This document shows, piece by piece, positions 24,640 through 35,329 of a stretch of DNA of 64,000 nucleotides (its first letter is position 1; each line of letters begins with the position of its first letter). Source of the stretch: Ancylostoma caninum (Eukaryota; Nematoda; Chromadorea; Rhabditida; Ancylostomatidae); the NCBI GenBank assembly GCA_037903475.1, contig JBAJFG010000080.1, forward strand, positions 868,001 through 932,000, read 5' to 3'. The position numbers and the translations under genes are program-made. The notes below the pieces were generated by a model. That model was not told the DNA's origin. It saw only the letters and a list, made by a program, of their open reading frames with translations, and did not search any database.

Positions 24640-25560
24640 TCGCTCCCCCCAAAAAGAACATATTGTCTATTTCATCCGTCCAGCAAATGTGCACACTCTT
24701 CTCAAGCTACCAAAGAAGTTATCAAGAACGAAATCCACAAAAGCCATCGCGAGGGCATCTCAGCTACTGCGGCAGAATTTCGACACGTCTAAGCGCGCGC
24801 CGAATTCTTGTCGGCACTGGGCAGATCAATCAAATTCTGGAGGGATCGGCTAGGATTGAAACGAGCTTCTGCGAAGTACTGCCAGATGACCAAAGAGGAA
24901 CGTAAGGCAAAAAAGCTGGAATTTTGCGAAGATATGATCGCAAAACTGCGTTTTGACCGACGAATACATTTTCCAGCGCATCTGAACTATCCCATTTTAG
25001 ATACGTTGCTTTTTTTTCGAAGGCATCACAACTTAACTTGTAGTCGGAAGACCAACCAATCATGGCTATGTCGAAAAACGAAGAGAAAAGGAAGGCTCAG
25101 GAAGCGTACCACGCATCCGGGGGAACTCCATGTATGGGTAAGCATTTGTTCGCGGAACACCACAGATCTTGCCATATTCAACGGATCAGTTCAAATGGAC
25201 TCCAGACTTTACTGTGAGATTCTGAAGGACTGCTATCTCGGTTCCTCCAACAAAGCGTTTAACAGTTCCCGTGACTTTCCCATGCTGACGTTCTTATCAA
25301 TATATAAAAATCTTTGAAAGGATTTGCTAAGCTGGTTCAAGACAATGCGCCTTCTCACAAAAGGGTCTGTACCACCAGGCATCTTCACCGCTGGCATGTC
25401 ATGGTGGTTAACTGGCCAGCAGAATCCTCAGGATCAAACCCAGTCAAAATGGTCTGTGGAGGCAGTAAATCACCGACACCAATTTTCACCTCTCATATTA
25501 TTCTGTTTAAACAATCCCATCTCCAGTCCTTGACATCGCAGGAAAATTCATTTTTCTAAT
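24640..25560 (+). pseudogene. Tc1-like transposase pseudogene
   Basis: Frames on the plus strand give, in order, a segment like the Tc1 DNA-binding end (LGLKRASAKYCQMT), a middle stretch with TDLAIFNGS and RLYCEILKDCYL, and the catalytic block VQDNAPSHKR followed by a decayed WPAESSGSNPV (family consensus WPAQSPDLNPIE). The frame changes at least three times and stops interrupt it. It directly abuts the LTR fragment on its left. This is a dead Tc1/mariner-superfamily element; I could not identify its terminal repeats. Confidence 0.8.
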
Positions 25561-28500
25561 AGGTGGGGTACTGCTGGAGTTGCCTGATAGTAGATACAGA
25601 TCAGCCCAAAAGTTGTGCCTGCTAAACACCCAACCTGCTACAATTTGGCCTTCAGCTTTGTTTTTTTTTTGATTTTTTCTCAGGTAGAAGATGGCCAAGT
25701 TTTGAGTAGGCGAGGTGGTGTACCTCTACTGTCAGGATATGCAAATCTGCAGTTTCACATCTAACAAAGAAAATGTTTTTTCGATTGAGGAAACCGATCT
25801 CTACTCTGTACATTGTGTTGGCCCTAGCCTAACGGAACATTTCTTAGGCATGTAGCGAGAACGCTCTTGGTCCAGAAAACTCATGTGAGTCAAGGTTCAC
25901 GGAAAATCGCCGTTTCGCACTTTGCTAATTCCAGTGATTTCAGTTTTTCTCTCCCCTTGAGTACTACAAAAAAATCTACTGAAAATGTTGATCATAATAC
26001 TTTTTATTGCGAAGAAATATCTCAAGTTTGAATGGGTTACATGTATTCAGTGCGCACCTCAAAAATGGAAATTACTTTTGAGATGACCTAATATGATGAC
26101 GTTACGCAGCTCAAAAGTATGCTGTATAGTGTAATGCTGTGAGAGTTGTGCAATATACACGGTAAGCAATTACTTCCACTTTTTCATTTATTTATTTACG
26201 TTATTTGCATTATTTGCAGTATCACAGCATAAGCTGTGTCACAAACAATTATGGAAGTGAAGAGAAGCAGAAAAAAAGCAATCTTGAAAAGGAAAATAAC
26301 ACTTAATACCGAAATGGCAAAAAGAGGAGAACGAATTCTCTAATGAAAATCGGGTGGGAGCTGCTTAGAATAAAAACACAACTGAGTAGCTTTCGCCATG
26401 TCTTGATCCCTTTCTACTCAGAGATTCCGGGACGACAAACGCAGCCCGAACACGTTTCAACAGCAGTTACACCGCGAGGTGAAAGCTTATTTCGTCGCCC
26501 CACGAGCTGTATTCGCACCTAGAAGGCTGTGTTTCGGGGGCGATGAACTGGTTTGCATGTCTCAAACCTAGGATCGCAGCTCAATCTGGGCACAGGGCTG
26601 TGTTCGTACTGCACACTTGGGTAAGTGGATGCTTACCCAAGCTCGTCCAAAAATAATCATTGCACTGGGCCACGGTTTTACCCGGGCCTCAGCCAGCCTG
26701 ACGAGTCTCGCTGGGCTCCCTTGTCTCCGCCGGAGCGGAGACGCGACTAAACTTTGATGCTCAACCAGCAGCTTATATACACCTCCCAGGGGGCGTGTCG
26801 CCACGTGGCAAGGAGCAGGTAGAACGCAGGTTGAACTGCACCACAGTTCATCGGGCAGAAAACGCAGCCGGAACACGGTGTTTACTGCTCTTAGCAGCCC
26901 AACTGCAGCAGCTCCTCCTTTAGCAGCAGCCGCTGTATTTCTCTGAGTAGTATACGAGTATACGAGTAACTTAAGTATACGAGTATTCCGTCGCATTATC
27001 TAATTAATAGACGGTATATCCGAATTCGCTCGGGTGATTTACCATTTCAATTATCTTCAGCTACCCCACGCTGCTGAGGATAATTGCTGTTGCCGAAAAA
27101 TTTAGTAAACATGCCCGTAATTCTGGTGGTCAGCATATTAGTGAAGCTCAAGTGACTCTTCTTCGCTGAACTGTGCGCGAAAAGTCAGCAAGGTTATTTC
27201 GATGACATTGAATGATGTATTCGTGCGAATTGATTGTCATATTCATATTCGTCGTATTCAGAAACCCTAACAGGTATGTCTCCACCGCCCCAGAAGGTGG
27301 AATAGCAAAAATTCAATAAGAGCGATAAATCGATATTCCGCGCAAAAAGGCCATGATAATCGTTTTCAGCGAACTTGTGCTTCTGTGCCTCACAGATTTA
27401 CACATGAACACGTTTTATTAGCCTGACGTTTCAACTTCACGTCGTCTTCAGAGGTTTAAAAGAGGTTCAAGGTATTGTTAATTTATGAGTTCACCCACCA
27501 GGCGCTTCCTCTCCCAGTGCGTTCGACTCGTTTAGTTAGAGCACTTTAAGATCCGTAGCAGAAAATACCTACTAAGTGCACCTACGAATTTGGTGGAGAT
27601 GGGCTTCCGGTTCGCTGTTATGAAAAGATCGGCTATTGGTAAACTAATGCTATGTGTAGTCAGCTAATTCGTGGAATTCTGCTTTATGAACTCAAATCCG
27701 GACGATCAGCTAGGTGAGCGATCCAAATCATCAGTTATGCATTTGTGATGGTGTCTTCTCCAAAAATGCCAGGGACTCGATGGATCTCGGGGATTATGTG
27801 AAGATTGGAGATGAAATCTTAGAAAATGCTCTATTTGCTTGTCGATAGTTTGGCTTTCATAAGGACGTCCGGAAAAAGGGGGTTGAACCAGATTCGAAGC
27901 AAAGTGCGCAGAACATTTATGGACATTTAGCCAACCATGTCTCGTCACGTGAAGAAAATCGGTAAGAAGGGGAAGATGAGTAGACTGATTTTGAGTGAGT
28001 TGAGCGACAAACACTATCGCCCACACTGGCAAGTCTGTAGATATTAAACCTAAATTATTCTAACACAATTTCTCGGAAGGATCGTTATTCTTGATAGAGG
28101 ACAGGTCATGTACGACAATAGTGGAAGGTCATCTTATTTGGGTTTCAGCGAACCACATGAAAATAGGCGTCCCATCACTACACTTTTGAAAAATTTCTTT
28201 GACCTTCCACTTCTGAGAAAATGAGAGAATCGCAACGATTTGTTTTCAAAGGGACATATTGTACTATAGTTGCCCAGTAATACGCTCTTTTATCGATCAT
28301 ACGTGGTCCGATGCTGCTGCGACATAGCGCATACAAGCATGTTATTCTTGTCAACTGTAAAAACTTGACCATTAAAATTTCGAAATTCCAAGTTACTCTG
28401 GTAATCCCTGGACCAATGGTCTGACCCGTTCGGCGATTCTACCGCTTTACATCGGCTCTAAAACTTTCAATGAACAGACCTCACTCGAAAACGTGTTCCA

Positions 28501-28620
28501 TTATTTCGAGTACAAACCTGTTAAATTTTGAGCTTCTGGACAAAACGTTTTTGTCCATTTTGAGAATACTATACATGTGCCAATGCTTTTCGACTTGAAT
28601 TAAATTTTCAACTACGACAA
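25561..28620. other. Intergenic, possible solo LTR on minus strand
   Basis: No gene is visible. At 26560-26960 a GC-richer stretch reads on the minus strand as GGGGGCGTGTC-like upstream sequence complement, then GTATATAAGC, a TATA-like box, then CTCCGCTCCGGCGGAG, a perfect hairpin. This layout resembles an LTR promoter, but no direct repeat or adjacent coding region supports it. A 142-codon minus frame there has low-complexity composition and is probably not a gene. A Penelope-type motif lies at 27405-27455. Confidence 0.3.
27405..27460 (-). ncRNA. Hammerhead-like motif, variant (candidate)
   Basis: On the minus strand the order is CTCTGAAGA, a short stem-like stretch, TTGAAACGTC, then AGGCTAATAAAACG. 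The CTGANGA and GAAA boxes are in the order expected of a hammerhead core, and GACG can pair with CGTC. However, stem II does not close correctly next to the GAAA box, so this is a resemblance rather than a predicted active ribozyme. Confidence 0.25.
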
Positions 28621-28679
28621 AATTGTGCTATCCCGAAGCCTCATGTCAAATTATTGTTGTTTGGAGGAAATACCATCAA

Positions 28680-28800
28680 GTGCCAATCCTTTTTTTTTTG
28701 CTTGTATCTGAGCATTCCTGTGTTTCCACTTTATTGGCTAGCTTTCGGTACATCAATACCTTCGTCAAGCCTATGTTTACATTGTAAACATAGGCTTGAC
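28680..28800 (-). repeat. Penelope-type terminal segment with hammerhead-like motif
   Basis: On the minus strand this reads CTTGACGAAGGTATTGATG, then TACCGAAAGCTAGCC, then AATAAAGTGG. GGTA and TACC pair to form a stem between the CTTGACGA and GAAA boxes, and GGCT pairs with AGCC outside. A related segment lies in the opposite orientation at 31660-31770. At its inner edge, 28764-28800 is a perfect palindrome (17-bp arms, 3-nt loop) that meets the start of the inverted-repeat transposon copy 2. Confidence 0.5.
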
Positions 28801-30443
28801 CATAGGTGCGATAGTCGGAACCGAGGCTCTCCCTCCCTTCACTCTGGACGGGGGTCCGGCAGACCCCCTTCACTTAGGCCCATGGCATACTTCACAGCGA
28901 CACCGTCGCGGTGAAAAAATTAGTGGAAATGATGAGAACAAAATGTTACAAATTCTCATATCTTATCAAATTTTTTGCGTGGAATAACATGCTGGCATAG
29001 GAAGAACTGTGAGAAAACTTGTGGTGGTAAACGCAGCAAATGAGGGGAAGGCGAAGCAACAGAAGGCAATATCAGGAAGTTGGAGGGAAAAATCCTTATT
29101 AGGAAACGTTAACAAACATTTAATGAAATATTGTAATAAATGTGTGTGCAGTGTGAGTCGGCCGGAACGAATGACTTACAGGTTACGAAATTCGAGTTGA
29201 AGCACTGAATTGAACGGACTACAAGGGGTTGAAAGAATTGGGAATAACACGGCTGTGAGTGAAAATTTTCATAGAGTGAAGGGTATCCTAGGATAGCTGA
29301 AACTTGGGAGATGAACAGTGCACCCTGTTTGCATAGAAAAGGTCAAAACTTGCGGAACCGTTTGCGTTTTTCAAAAGCAATACTTTTCGCGGCAGTTTCA
29401 GTTCTATGATTAATAAAAGTATTAATAGAGAGTGAATCAAAAATGGGACAGTCCATGGAAGAAGAGGAGGAAAAACTGTATAATCTGAAACCAACTGCAA
29501 ATGTTCTAGTGAATATCTTATGGAAACCAAATTAAGGTGTTTGAGACCGACGAAAATAGCGAGAAACCGTAGGTTTTTCACGAATTTCTCTTCGGCCACA
29601 AAACCAAATGTGATGTACAGGACATGACAGTGAAGTAGAAGAAATTCTCTATCGATCGGTATATGAGATGATGGGTAAAAGTCTGTCCTGCCCTCTGCGG
29701 GAGGGGGTAGAGCCAAAACCAGTACATTGGCTCCGGCCAAAAGCGAGACAGTGCAATAGGGGAGGAGGGCGCAGAGCGAGAACCGGAGCCATCCTTAAGA
29801 AGCCGGCTCCGGTACCCTTCACCTTTAGCGGGAACGACTTACAACGTCTTTCCGGAAGAACTGACGGATGATATAGGTGTAATTTCACGAAAAGTGGTCA
29901 CTATGTACCCTTCATTAGTATGTCCACGTTTCAAGTAAGGAAGTTATAAGGGAAAAACCGCTGTTTCTTGGCACTTTTCAGTATTATCAAAAGGGAAAGG
30001 GTTGCTATGGGTGAATTAAAGGGTATTGGACACGAGGAGGTAGGATATAAAGTGCTGATATTCCTCGGACCCTCCCATTTTGGAAAGAACCGCAATTTGA
30101 ATGTTTTTTCATGTTGAAATTAGTGCCAGATTTTCCTCGTCCATGCGATGAGTCGTCGTGCCGCTGCCGCCAATTCGCTGGAGATGGAAGGGTATACCTG
30201 AGCTTGCCTAAATAGATGAACGTAAACGGCAACTGAATTACTAACACCTACGTCTGTAATGTCACGATTCCCCCTCCATAGTGTCGCCTTTTTGTGACAG
30301 CCAGCTAGGAAAGCTGCCGCTACACCCCCCCCCCCCCCCCCCGGTCGACGACCACCCTTCACTTTTGGCACCGCTAATAGATCTCAGACCCCTCAGACCC
30401 CCTTCACTTCGCAGACCCCTGGCTCCCCCCTATCGCACCTATG
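28801..30443. mobile_element. 1.64 kb inverted-repeat DNA transposon, copy 2
   Basis: This has the same CATAGGTGCGATAG and CTATCGCACCTATG ends as the copy at 11287-12816, and it is similar along its whole length, in the same orientation. Unlike copy 1 I see no clear 8-bp duplication: the left flank ends GGCTTGAC and the right flank begins GCGACAAT. A 22-nt run rich in C lies near 30326. A minus-strand frame (29288-29740, 150 codons) corresponds to the open frame in copy 1. The insertion lies within Penelope-derived sequence. Confidence 0.8.
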
Positions 30444-30553
30444 GCGACAATAGATGTCTGACACCAGCAACTAAGCAATAGTACGACTGCGCACTGGCCA
30501 AAAGAATAGGAGTCACTTGGGCGACAGATGTGACACTGTCGGAATCACCACCG

Positions 30554-31219
30554 CTATCTTATGAGTTGCAATGCATCCGCTAACTCTTTCTTGCTGTTTA
30601 TCTCCGGAGAGAGGTTGACCGTAACCTTTATTCTAGGAGAATCCTTGTATGTGTGGTGAAGGGTGCGATGATGAGAGAAACTGCTGTTAGGATAGGAGCC
30701 AGGATTCCGTAGTGCTCGCATATGCTGGTCTAGAAGTTTATAGAGCGGTATCGCTGTTTCTCCAACGTATTCACGTCCGCACCCCTCGCAAGTGACCAAG
30801 TAGACCGTTCCTCTCAACTGACATATCTTGTTCCCTATGCAGTGAATGCAGTTATTTTGGCCATACTTTTCTTCATGGATCCCCGTCGAGGTCAGAAAGC
30901 TCTTGAGGTTTGGTTGTGGGAGGAACACAAATTTTATTGATAGGTTTGCTGCTTTCACGGTTCGATTCACATAGGGAAATACCAGCTTAGTACACCCTGA
31001 AACGAAAAACGGTCGCCATTATGTGGACTCTGAGTTCGTGTATTCGTTTTCTTCCAATATCCGTGCTACCTTTTCCTCACCTCTGTGAACTCTTGATTTA
31101 TTTATTCTTTGCACTCGAGGTGCACCAATTACTGAAAAGACCTTGGTGTGAGTAACCAAACAACTCTTTTCGTAGTAGTTAGTAAAAAATGTCAACGAAA
31201 AGAGTAATGCTGTGAACAA
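30554..31219 (-). pseudogene. Penelope-like element, 3' end with GIY-YIG endonuclease
   Basis: Minus-strand frames encode the linker and endonuclease end of a Penelope-like retroelement. Upstream comes a segment ending EEKVARILEENEYT, typical of the region after the reverse transcriptase. After a stop it continues as a 139-codon frame with LPNLKS-like sequence, a CIHCIGNKIC cysteine pair, then RGTVYLVTCEGCGREYVGET. That last motif is the diverged GIY-YIG core in these elements, with CxxC and YVGET. A conserved H-rich block (LLDQHMRALRNP, SHHRTLHH) follows. The reverse transcriptase domain is absent. The element is truncated, and the 1.6 kb transposon lies just beyond its 3' end. Confidence 0.8.
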
Positions 31220-31654
31220 AGTGGCGCAATGATGTTGCCGCCAATGAATCAGTCAGACTTGAGGAGATAGGTCGAGGATTTACTTGGTTTGGAAATAACA
31301 AGCGGACCAATTTCCCTCTGATAAAAGTACTAACGCTATACCCAAGCGTACCATGATCTGATGTACCTAAGTTGAACTATGTATTAGGTAGATCACTTTC
31401 GTGCGACAAAAGAAGCGGTGAGCACCGAGGAGTCTGAGCTTAATTCTATGCGTAGCTCGGCGGGAACACCTCTTTCAGCTACCGTTCACCGTCACATCTC
31501 ATGGCGTTGGTATTGCGATCGCATATTCTCCTTTACGCCCTGTTGCTTAGTTGCTGGCGTAAGACATCTATTGTCGCATAGCCTGATTGTTGGAATGGCC
31601 AGTATATTCGCACAATTTTCATAAAAGTGATAATACACTGAATGCAATTATAAA

Positions 31655-31775
31655 TGTTCTAGGCCTGACGAAGGTATCATTGTATCGAAAGCTAGCCAAT
31701 AAAGTGAAAACACAGTAGTGTTCATACTTGGTAGGTACATGCCAAACAACAAGCATTGAATAAAATTGTTGACCT
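31655..31775 (+). repeat. Second Penelope-type terminal segment with hammerhead-like motif
   Basis: The plus strand reads CCTGACGAAGGTATCATTG, then TATCGAAAGCTAGCC, then AATAAAGTGAAAACAC. It is the same motif as 28680-28800 but inverted. A stem of five pairs (two wobble) can form between GGTAT and GTATC. Shared flanking sequence (CCAAACAACAA) supports common origin. Confidence 0.5.
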
Positions 31776-32923
31776 ATGGCCGAGCTGTGGTGTTTCAAAA
31801 AATTGAGTGAAACTGCTCCGAAACTCCTGCAAACACCTAATGGCAATTATGGATAAAGAGCTAGTTATGGTTTCGAACTTTTACGTAAAATTTTGGGGTC
31901 CTTTGTTCCTTCGAAACAAGTTCACAAATCCAGTTCTATATGTTTAGGATTAATATTGGCTTAAACGTATGAATACGGCGTATACGTACGTAGTTTGGAC
32001 TGTGCAAGATGAAAGAACTAGCGACAAACGAGGTAACAGCAATGTTTTGTTGCTATCGCCAACGCTTTTTTGAAGATGGTTAGAAGCTTATGATCATGGT
32101 AACCAAATCAAAGTGCCCAACATTATCTCCATAGTGTCAATATTCTTACATCCCCTACTCTGACTCGTTTTTCAAGCTGCCGCAAAGACCTGTAGTGTTT
32201 CACCAGGGAAATTAGTTGTGAAGATATTAGAGAAGAAAGAACGCGAAAAAGTGTCGTATCTGCGGAGACAGAGAGAAGTGCAGATCATACGCACAAATAC
32301 TCAACTATCGTTGTTTTCGAAATGGAATATGTCAAAGAGAAATTTTTGGCCTCTCATCCATATCACGAATTTGAATAATGGTTTCGAATTCCGGATAAGA
32401 TTAAGAATGTTTTCATTGGGAAGCGCTTCTCATTTTCTATCTATACATAAGGTGGCAAGATTTTCTCAACCATTTAGAATGTTATTCGGTTAACCAAATG
32501 TATTTAAGGTACAAAACGTATACGATATCCGTGTTAGGCACCTCAGGCACTATTGGTCAAACTAGACAGTAAATTTATTGGTCAAAGAATCTTGGCTCAC
32601 GCTGTGCAGCTCTACCTCAGACATTCTCTCAGCGCAATCTTCGGAAAGTTGGACGCACCGTCCCACCTCAGAACAGTTCTTGAGGTTTCCATGGGAAAAG
32701 AATCTCCAGGAGCTGCTGATCACTAGGGTATATGGGATTTCGAGCAAAACTGAAAAGACCCGTTTTTGAGTCCCAGTTCTTGTGGAGCCAGTGGACGGAG
32801 CCATAGGGGGGGGGGGGGGCGAAGGCGCTATCTAAATAATTCACTCCTGGAGAAGCACCTTCTTACGAATTTCGTACTACTCGCTAAAGTTCCTCACCCA
32901 CTTCATTGACGATCTAGGTAGCA

Positions 32924-33093
32924 TAGTCTGTCCGAAACAATGAGTCCGCCCACGCACGCGGGGATCGAGAAGATGCCACCTTTGCCAGCACTCCACGTCA
33001 TCATCTCTGATCTGCGTAGCACGTTTCATCGTTATCTCGCGCCGCTTCTCGGTCCCAGCGTGCGTGGGCGGACTCATCGTTTCGGACAGACTA
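32924..33093. mobile_element. TA-flanked MITE, 170 bp
   Basis: Terminal inverted repeats of about 35 bp, with one internal mismatch, begin TAGTCTGTCCGAAAC on the left and end GTTTCGGACAGACTA-like on the right. They also share CGCCCACGCACGC. The TA at each end is the probable duplicated target. The roughly 95-bp interior is non-coding. Confidence 0.8.
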
Positions 33094-33152
33094 TATGTAC
33101 ATGATGGGGAGACCCTGAAATCTCCTTCTCAGCAGTTTTGTATGCAACCACA

Positions 33153-33354
33153 TACAGGAAGCTTCAAATGTCCGCAGTCAAGAAGGATGTGGCCACGACG
33201 CGGCTTTAGACAGAGACACAGGCGCTCGGCATGCTGCCACTGGTTGGCTGCAGAGTCAGAGAAGCCAGAGGCAGCATAGAGAGCGCCTGTGTCCGATCAA
33301 GGAGCCGCGCCGTGGCCACGCCCTCTTGACTGCGGACATTTGGAGCTTCCTGTA
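33153..33354. mobile_element. 202-bp MITE family, copy 1
   Basis: The ends are TACAGGAAGCTTCAAATGTC and GACATTTGGAGCTTCCTGTA, inverted repeats of about 32 bp with a TA at each side. The interior contains a further imperfect inverted repeat (ACACAGGCGCTC and GAGCGCCTGTGT). A reverse-oriented copy of the same length lies at 56502-56703. Confidence 0.9.
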
Positions 33355-34489
33355 TGTATACCAATTTGATCAGCACCTACTGAAGTTTTTTGCAAGAAAA
33401 TCCCAAAAATGGTCCTAAAGTAGGACGGTGCCTTTTGGCTTGTTTCGCCCTGAACACCTCTTTCTCGGATGTGAGACGTACTGCCATTTTTCATTTACTT
33501 TTCAATTCACCCCATAGTTGGCGTACTATGACAAGAGAGTAGGAAGAGAGTTGAACCGCGAGAGACTCCGTACCAGCTTTCGACCTAGTGTTATGACAAC
33601 TCCACTTGCCCAAACAAGATGACTTCAGGCACACTTAAAGGCAGGGGCCCACCTCGTTTTTCATGTCGATGATATCAGCAGATTCTTGACCTCGTTGCCA
33701 GGCTGATTCCAATAATGTACAGCAAGCGTTAAGAATCTACGAAAACACCGTTTTTGCTAAGGTTGAAGTATCCGCCCTCTGGAGCAGGGCAGGACATCGC
33801 TCCAAGCTGTGCTGGCTGTCCGCCATCGCATGAACACGTCTTTGCCTGTCCGATCGATAAGATCAACGGCGATACATGTCTCTGCACGTGAATTTGCTCC
33901 AGCAAACTGATACAGGTGCCATCGCGAAGAACGGGTTTACAGGACATTTTGGGACATATCAAGCATATGGCCGGAATCAGCATGGAGAACTTTGGGAAAT
34001 GGATCAATATCTCAAACACGAATACCCTGCCTCAAAGGCAGCACTCACGGGGATTTCCGTGTCGGGGATTTCGCGATATATCGCGTTTTTTAGGGATGGT
34101 GAACTCATCGACTATGATGAGGGAGCGTGAAACACGCGGAAAACACAGGAAATGATGGCGGCATTTCCTGCGCGTCCAAACCGCGGACGAGTGCTCCCTG
34201 ATAGGTCCCACCACGAAACCCTGATAATGGTACGCATTCCTCTCCATCGGCTGCGCTAAAGCATACGCGCGCGCACACCCGATCAACAGCGCTAGCTGGC
34301 GCGACGAAACCCTTTTGTGCAGATCGACAAATACGTCCACGGCAGTATCTTCGCAGATGAGCGGCTATTCATTGTGTTCAACTTACTGTTGTGATTGTGG
34401 AGCGACCGGCTACACAGTAAGCAACTCCCTTCAGACGTCAGAAGTTCCATTAGTGCTGCCTTTAATCACACTGATTCTGAAGTGCTACT

Positions 34490-35329
34490 GATTTGAGCTT
34501 TACCCGAGTTGTTACGGGTTTAGAGCTCACCTTCGATGAGGATAGAGCTGCGCGAATGTCTGAGAACAAAACCACCACAGAAACCACTCCAAGACTGCAA
34601 ACGGGACGTCACCGTCCGGAGCCGAAGCGCCTGCAGCGATTTGATTTTGGCGCGCCGCCGCTGCCCGATCTGCACGCGTCGCGACCGCTCGCACCTATGC
34701 GATCGCCATCTGTGGCCTCACCTGCTGACGTCTCCTGCTCCTCATTCCGCTCTTGCAGCTAGTCAGCTTACATAGTTTTCGGTGTTGTTGATTGTTAGCA
34801 TCTTCGTTCACGTCCTCTGCTCCTAATCGACCCCGTTTCTGCAGGAGATCCAGCGCAGTCGCGATCGATAGAGCCGACGTCCGTGTATTGCGTGCGATTT
34901 CACTGAACCTGGAGATTGTATTTGTAACTACATATCACTCCTTACCGCTGTATTTTAAGCAGCACTCTCTTTTCTTGTGTCGATCCTCCACGTGTTTCTC
35001 TTATCTTGGCTTTTATCGTAGAGATTTTTCAGTTTAAGGGCGTTCTGTTGCTGAGCACTGGTTCCATTCAAAGTGCGAAGTCACTTTTGCTTGGAGTTGG
35101 TACCTTTGCGTCGGCAGGTATGTCATGTTTTGTTCTTCAACTTGATAGCAACATTATCAGCAGAGAAATGATTACACAACACCGGCGGTAATCCATTTTT
35201 CATCCCACATTTCACATACGTGGTGGTTTAATCATCTTAGCGGTGTGATTGCTGCATGTGTAATTTTTATGTTTGTCAATAATAAGTTCAATTTTTAGGT
35301 AGTGCCCTTAGACGACGGCACGTAGCGGG
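34490..35329 (+). promoter_or_regulatory. Presumed 5' region of the CK1 alpha gene
   Basis: This stretch is CpG-richer than its surroundings (notably 34600-34700) and lacks transposon ends. A TTTTTAG acceptor-like site ends at about 35298, about 30 bp before the CK1 ATG. It could receive a 5' untranslated exon or a trans-spliced leader, as is common in nematodes. An 89-codon plus frame (34493-34762) overlaps it; I cannot tell whether it is translated. Confidence 0.4.

Larger units (their letters stand above)
31780..34480. other. Intergenic with MITEs and a dispersed repeat
   Basis: No gene is secure. The interval contains a dispersed-repeat copy at 32630-32815 (see 52285), two MITEs (32924 and 33153) and a stretch at 33700-34340 with overlapping open frames on both strands. 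One plus-strand frame there has CAGCPPSHEHVFACP with six cysteines before a GTGAAT donor-like site. I could not connect it to other exons. Confidence 0.4.

Noticed and set aside
26568..26996. 142-codon minus-strand frame
   Set aside because: Low-complexity, arginine- and alanine-rich product in a GC-rich, LTR-like stretch, with no splice partners or recognisable motif.
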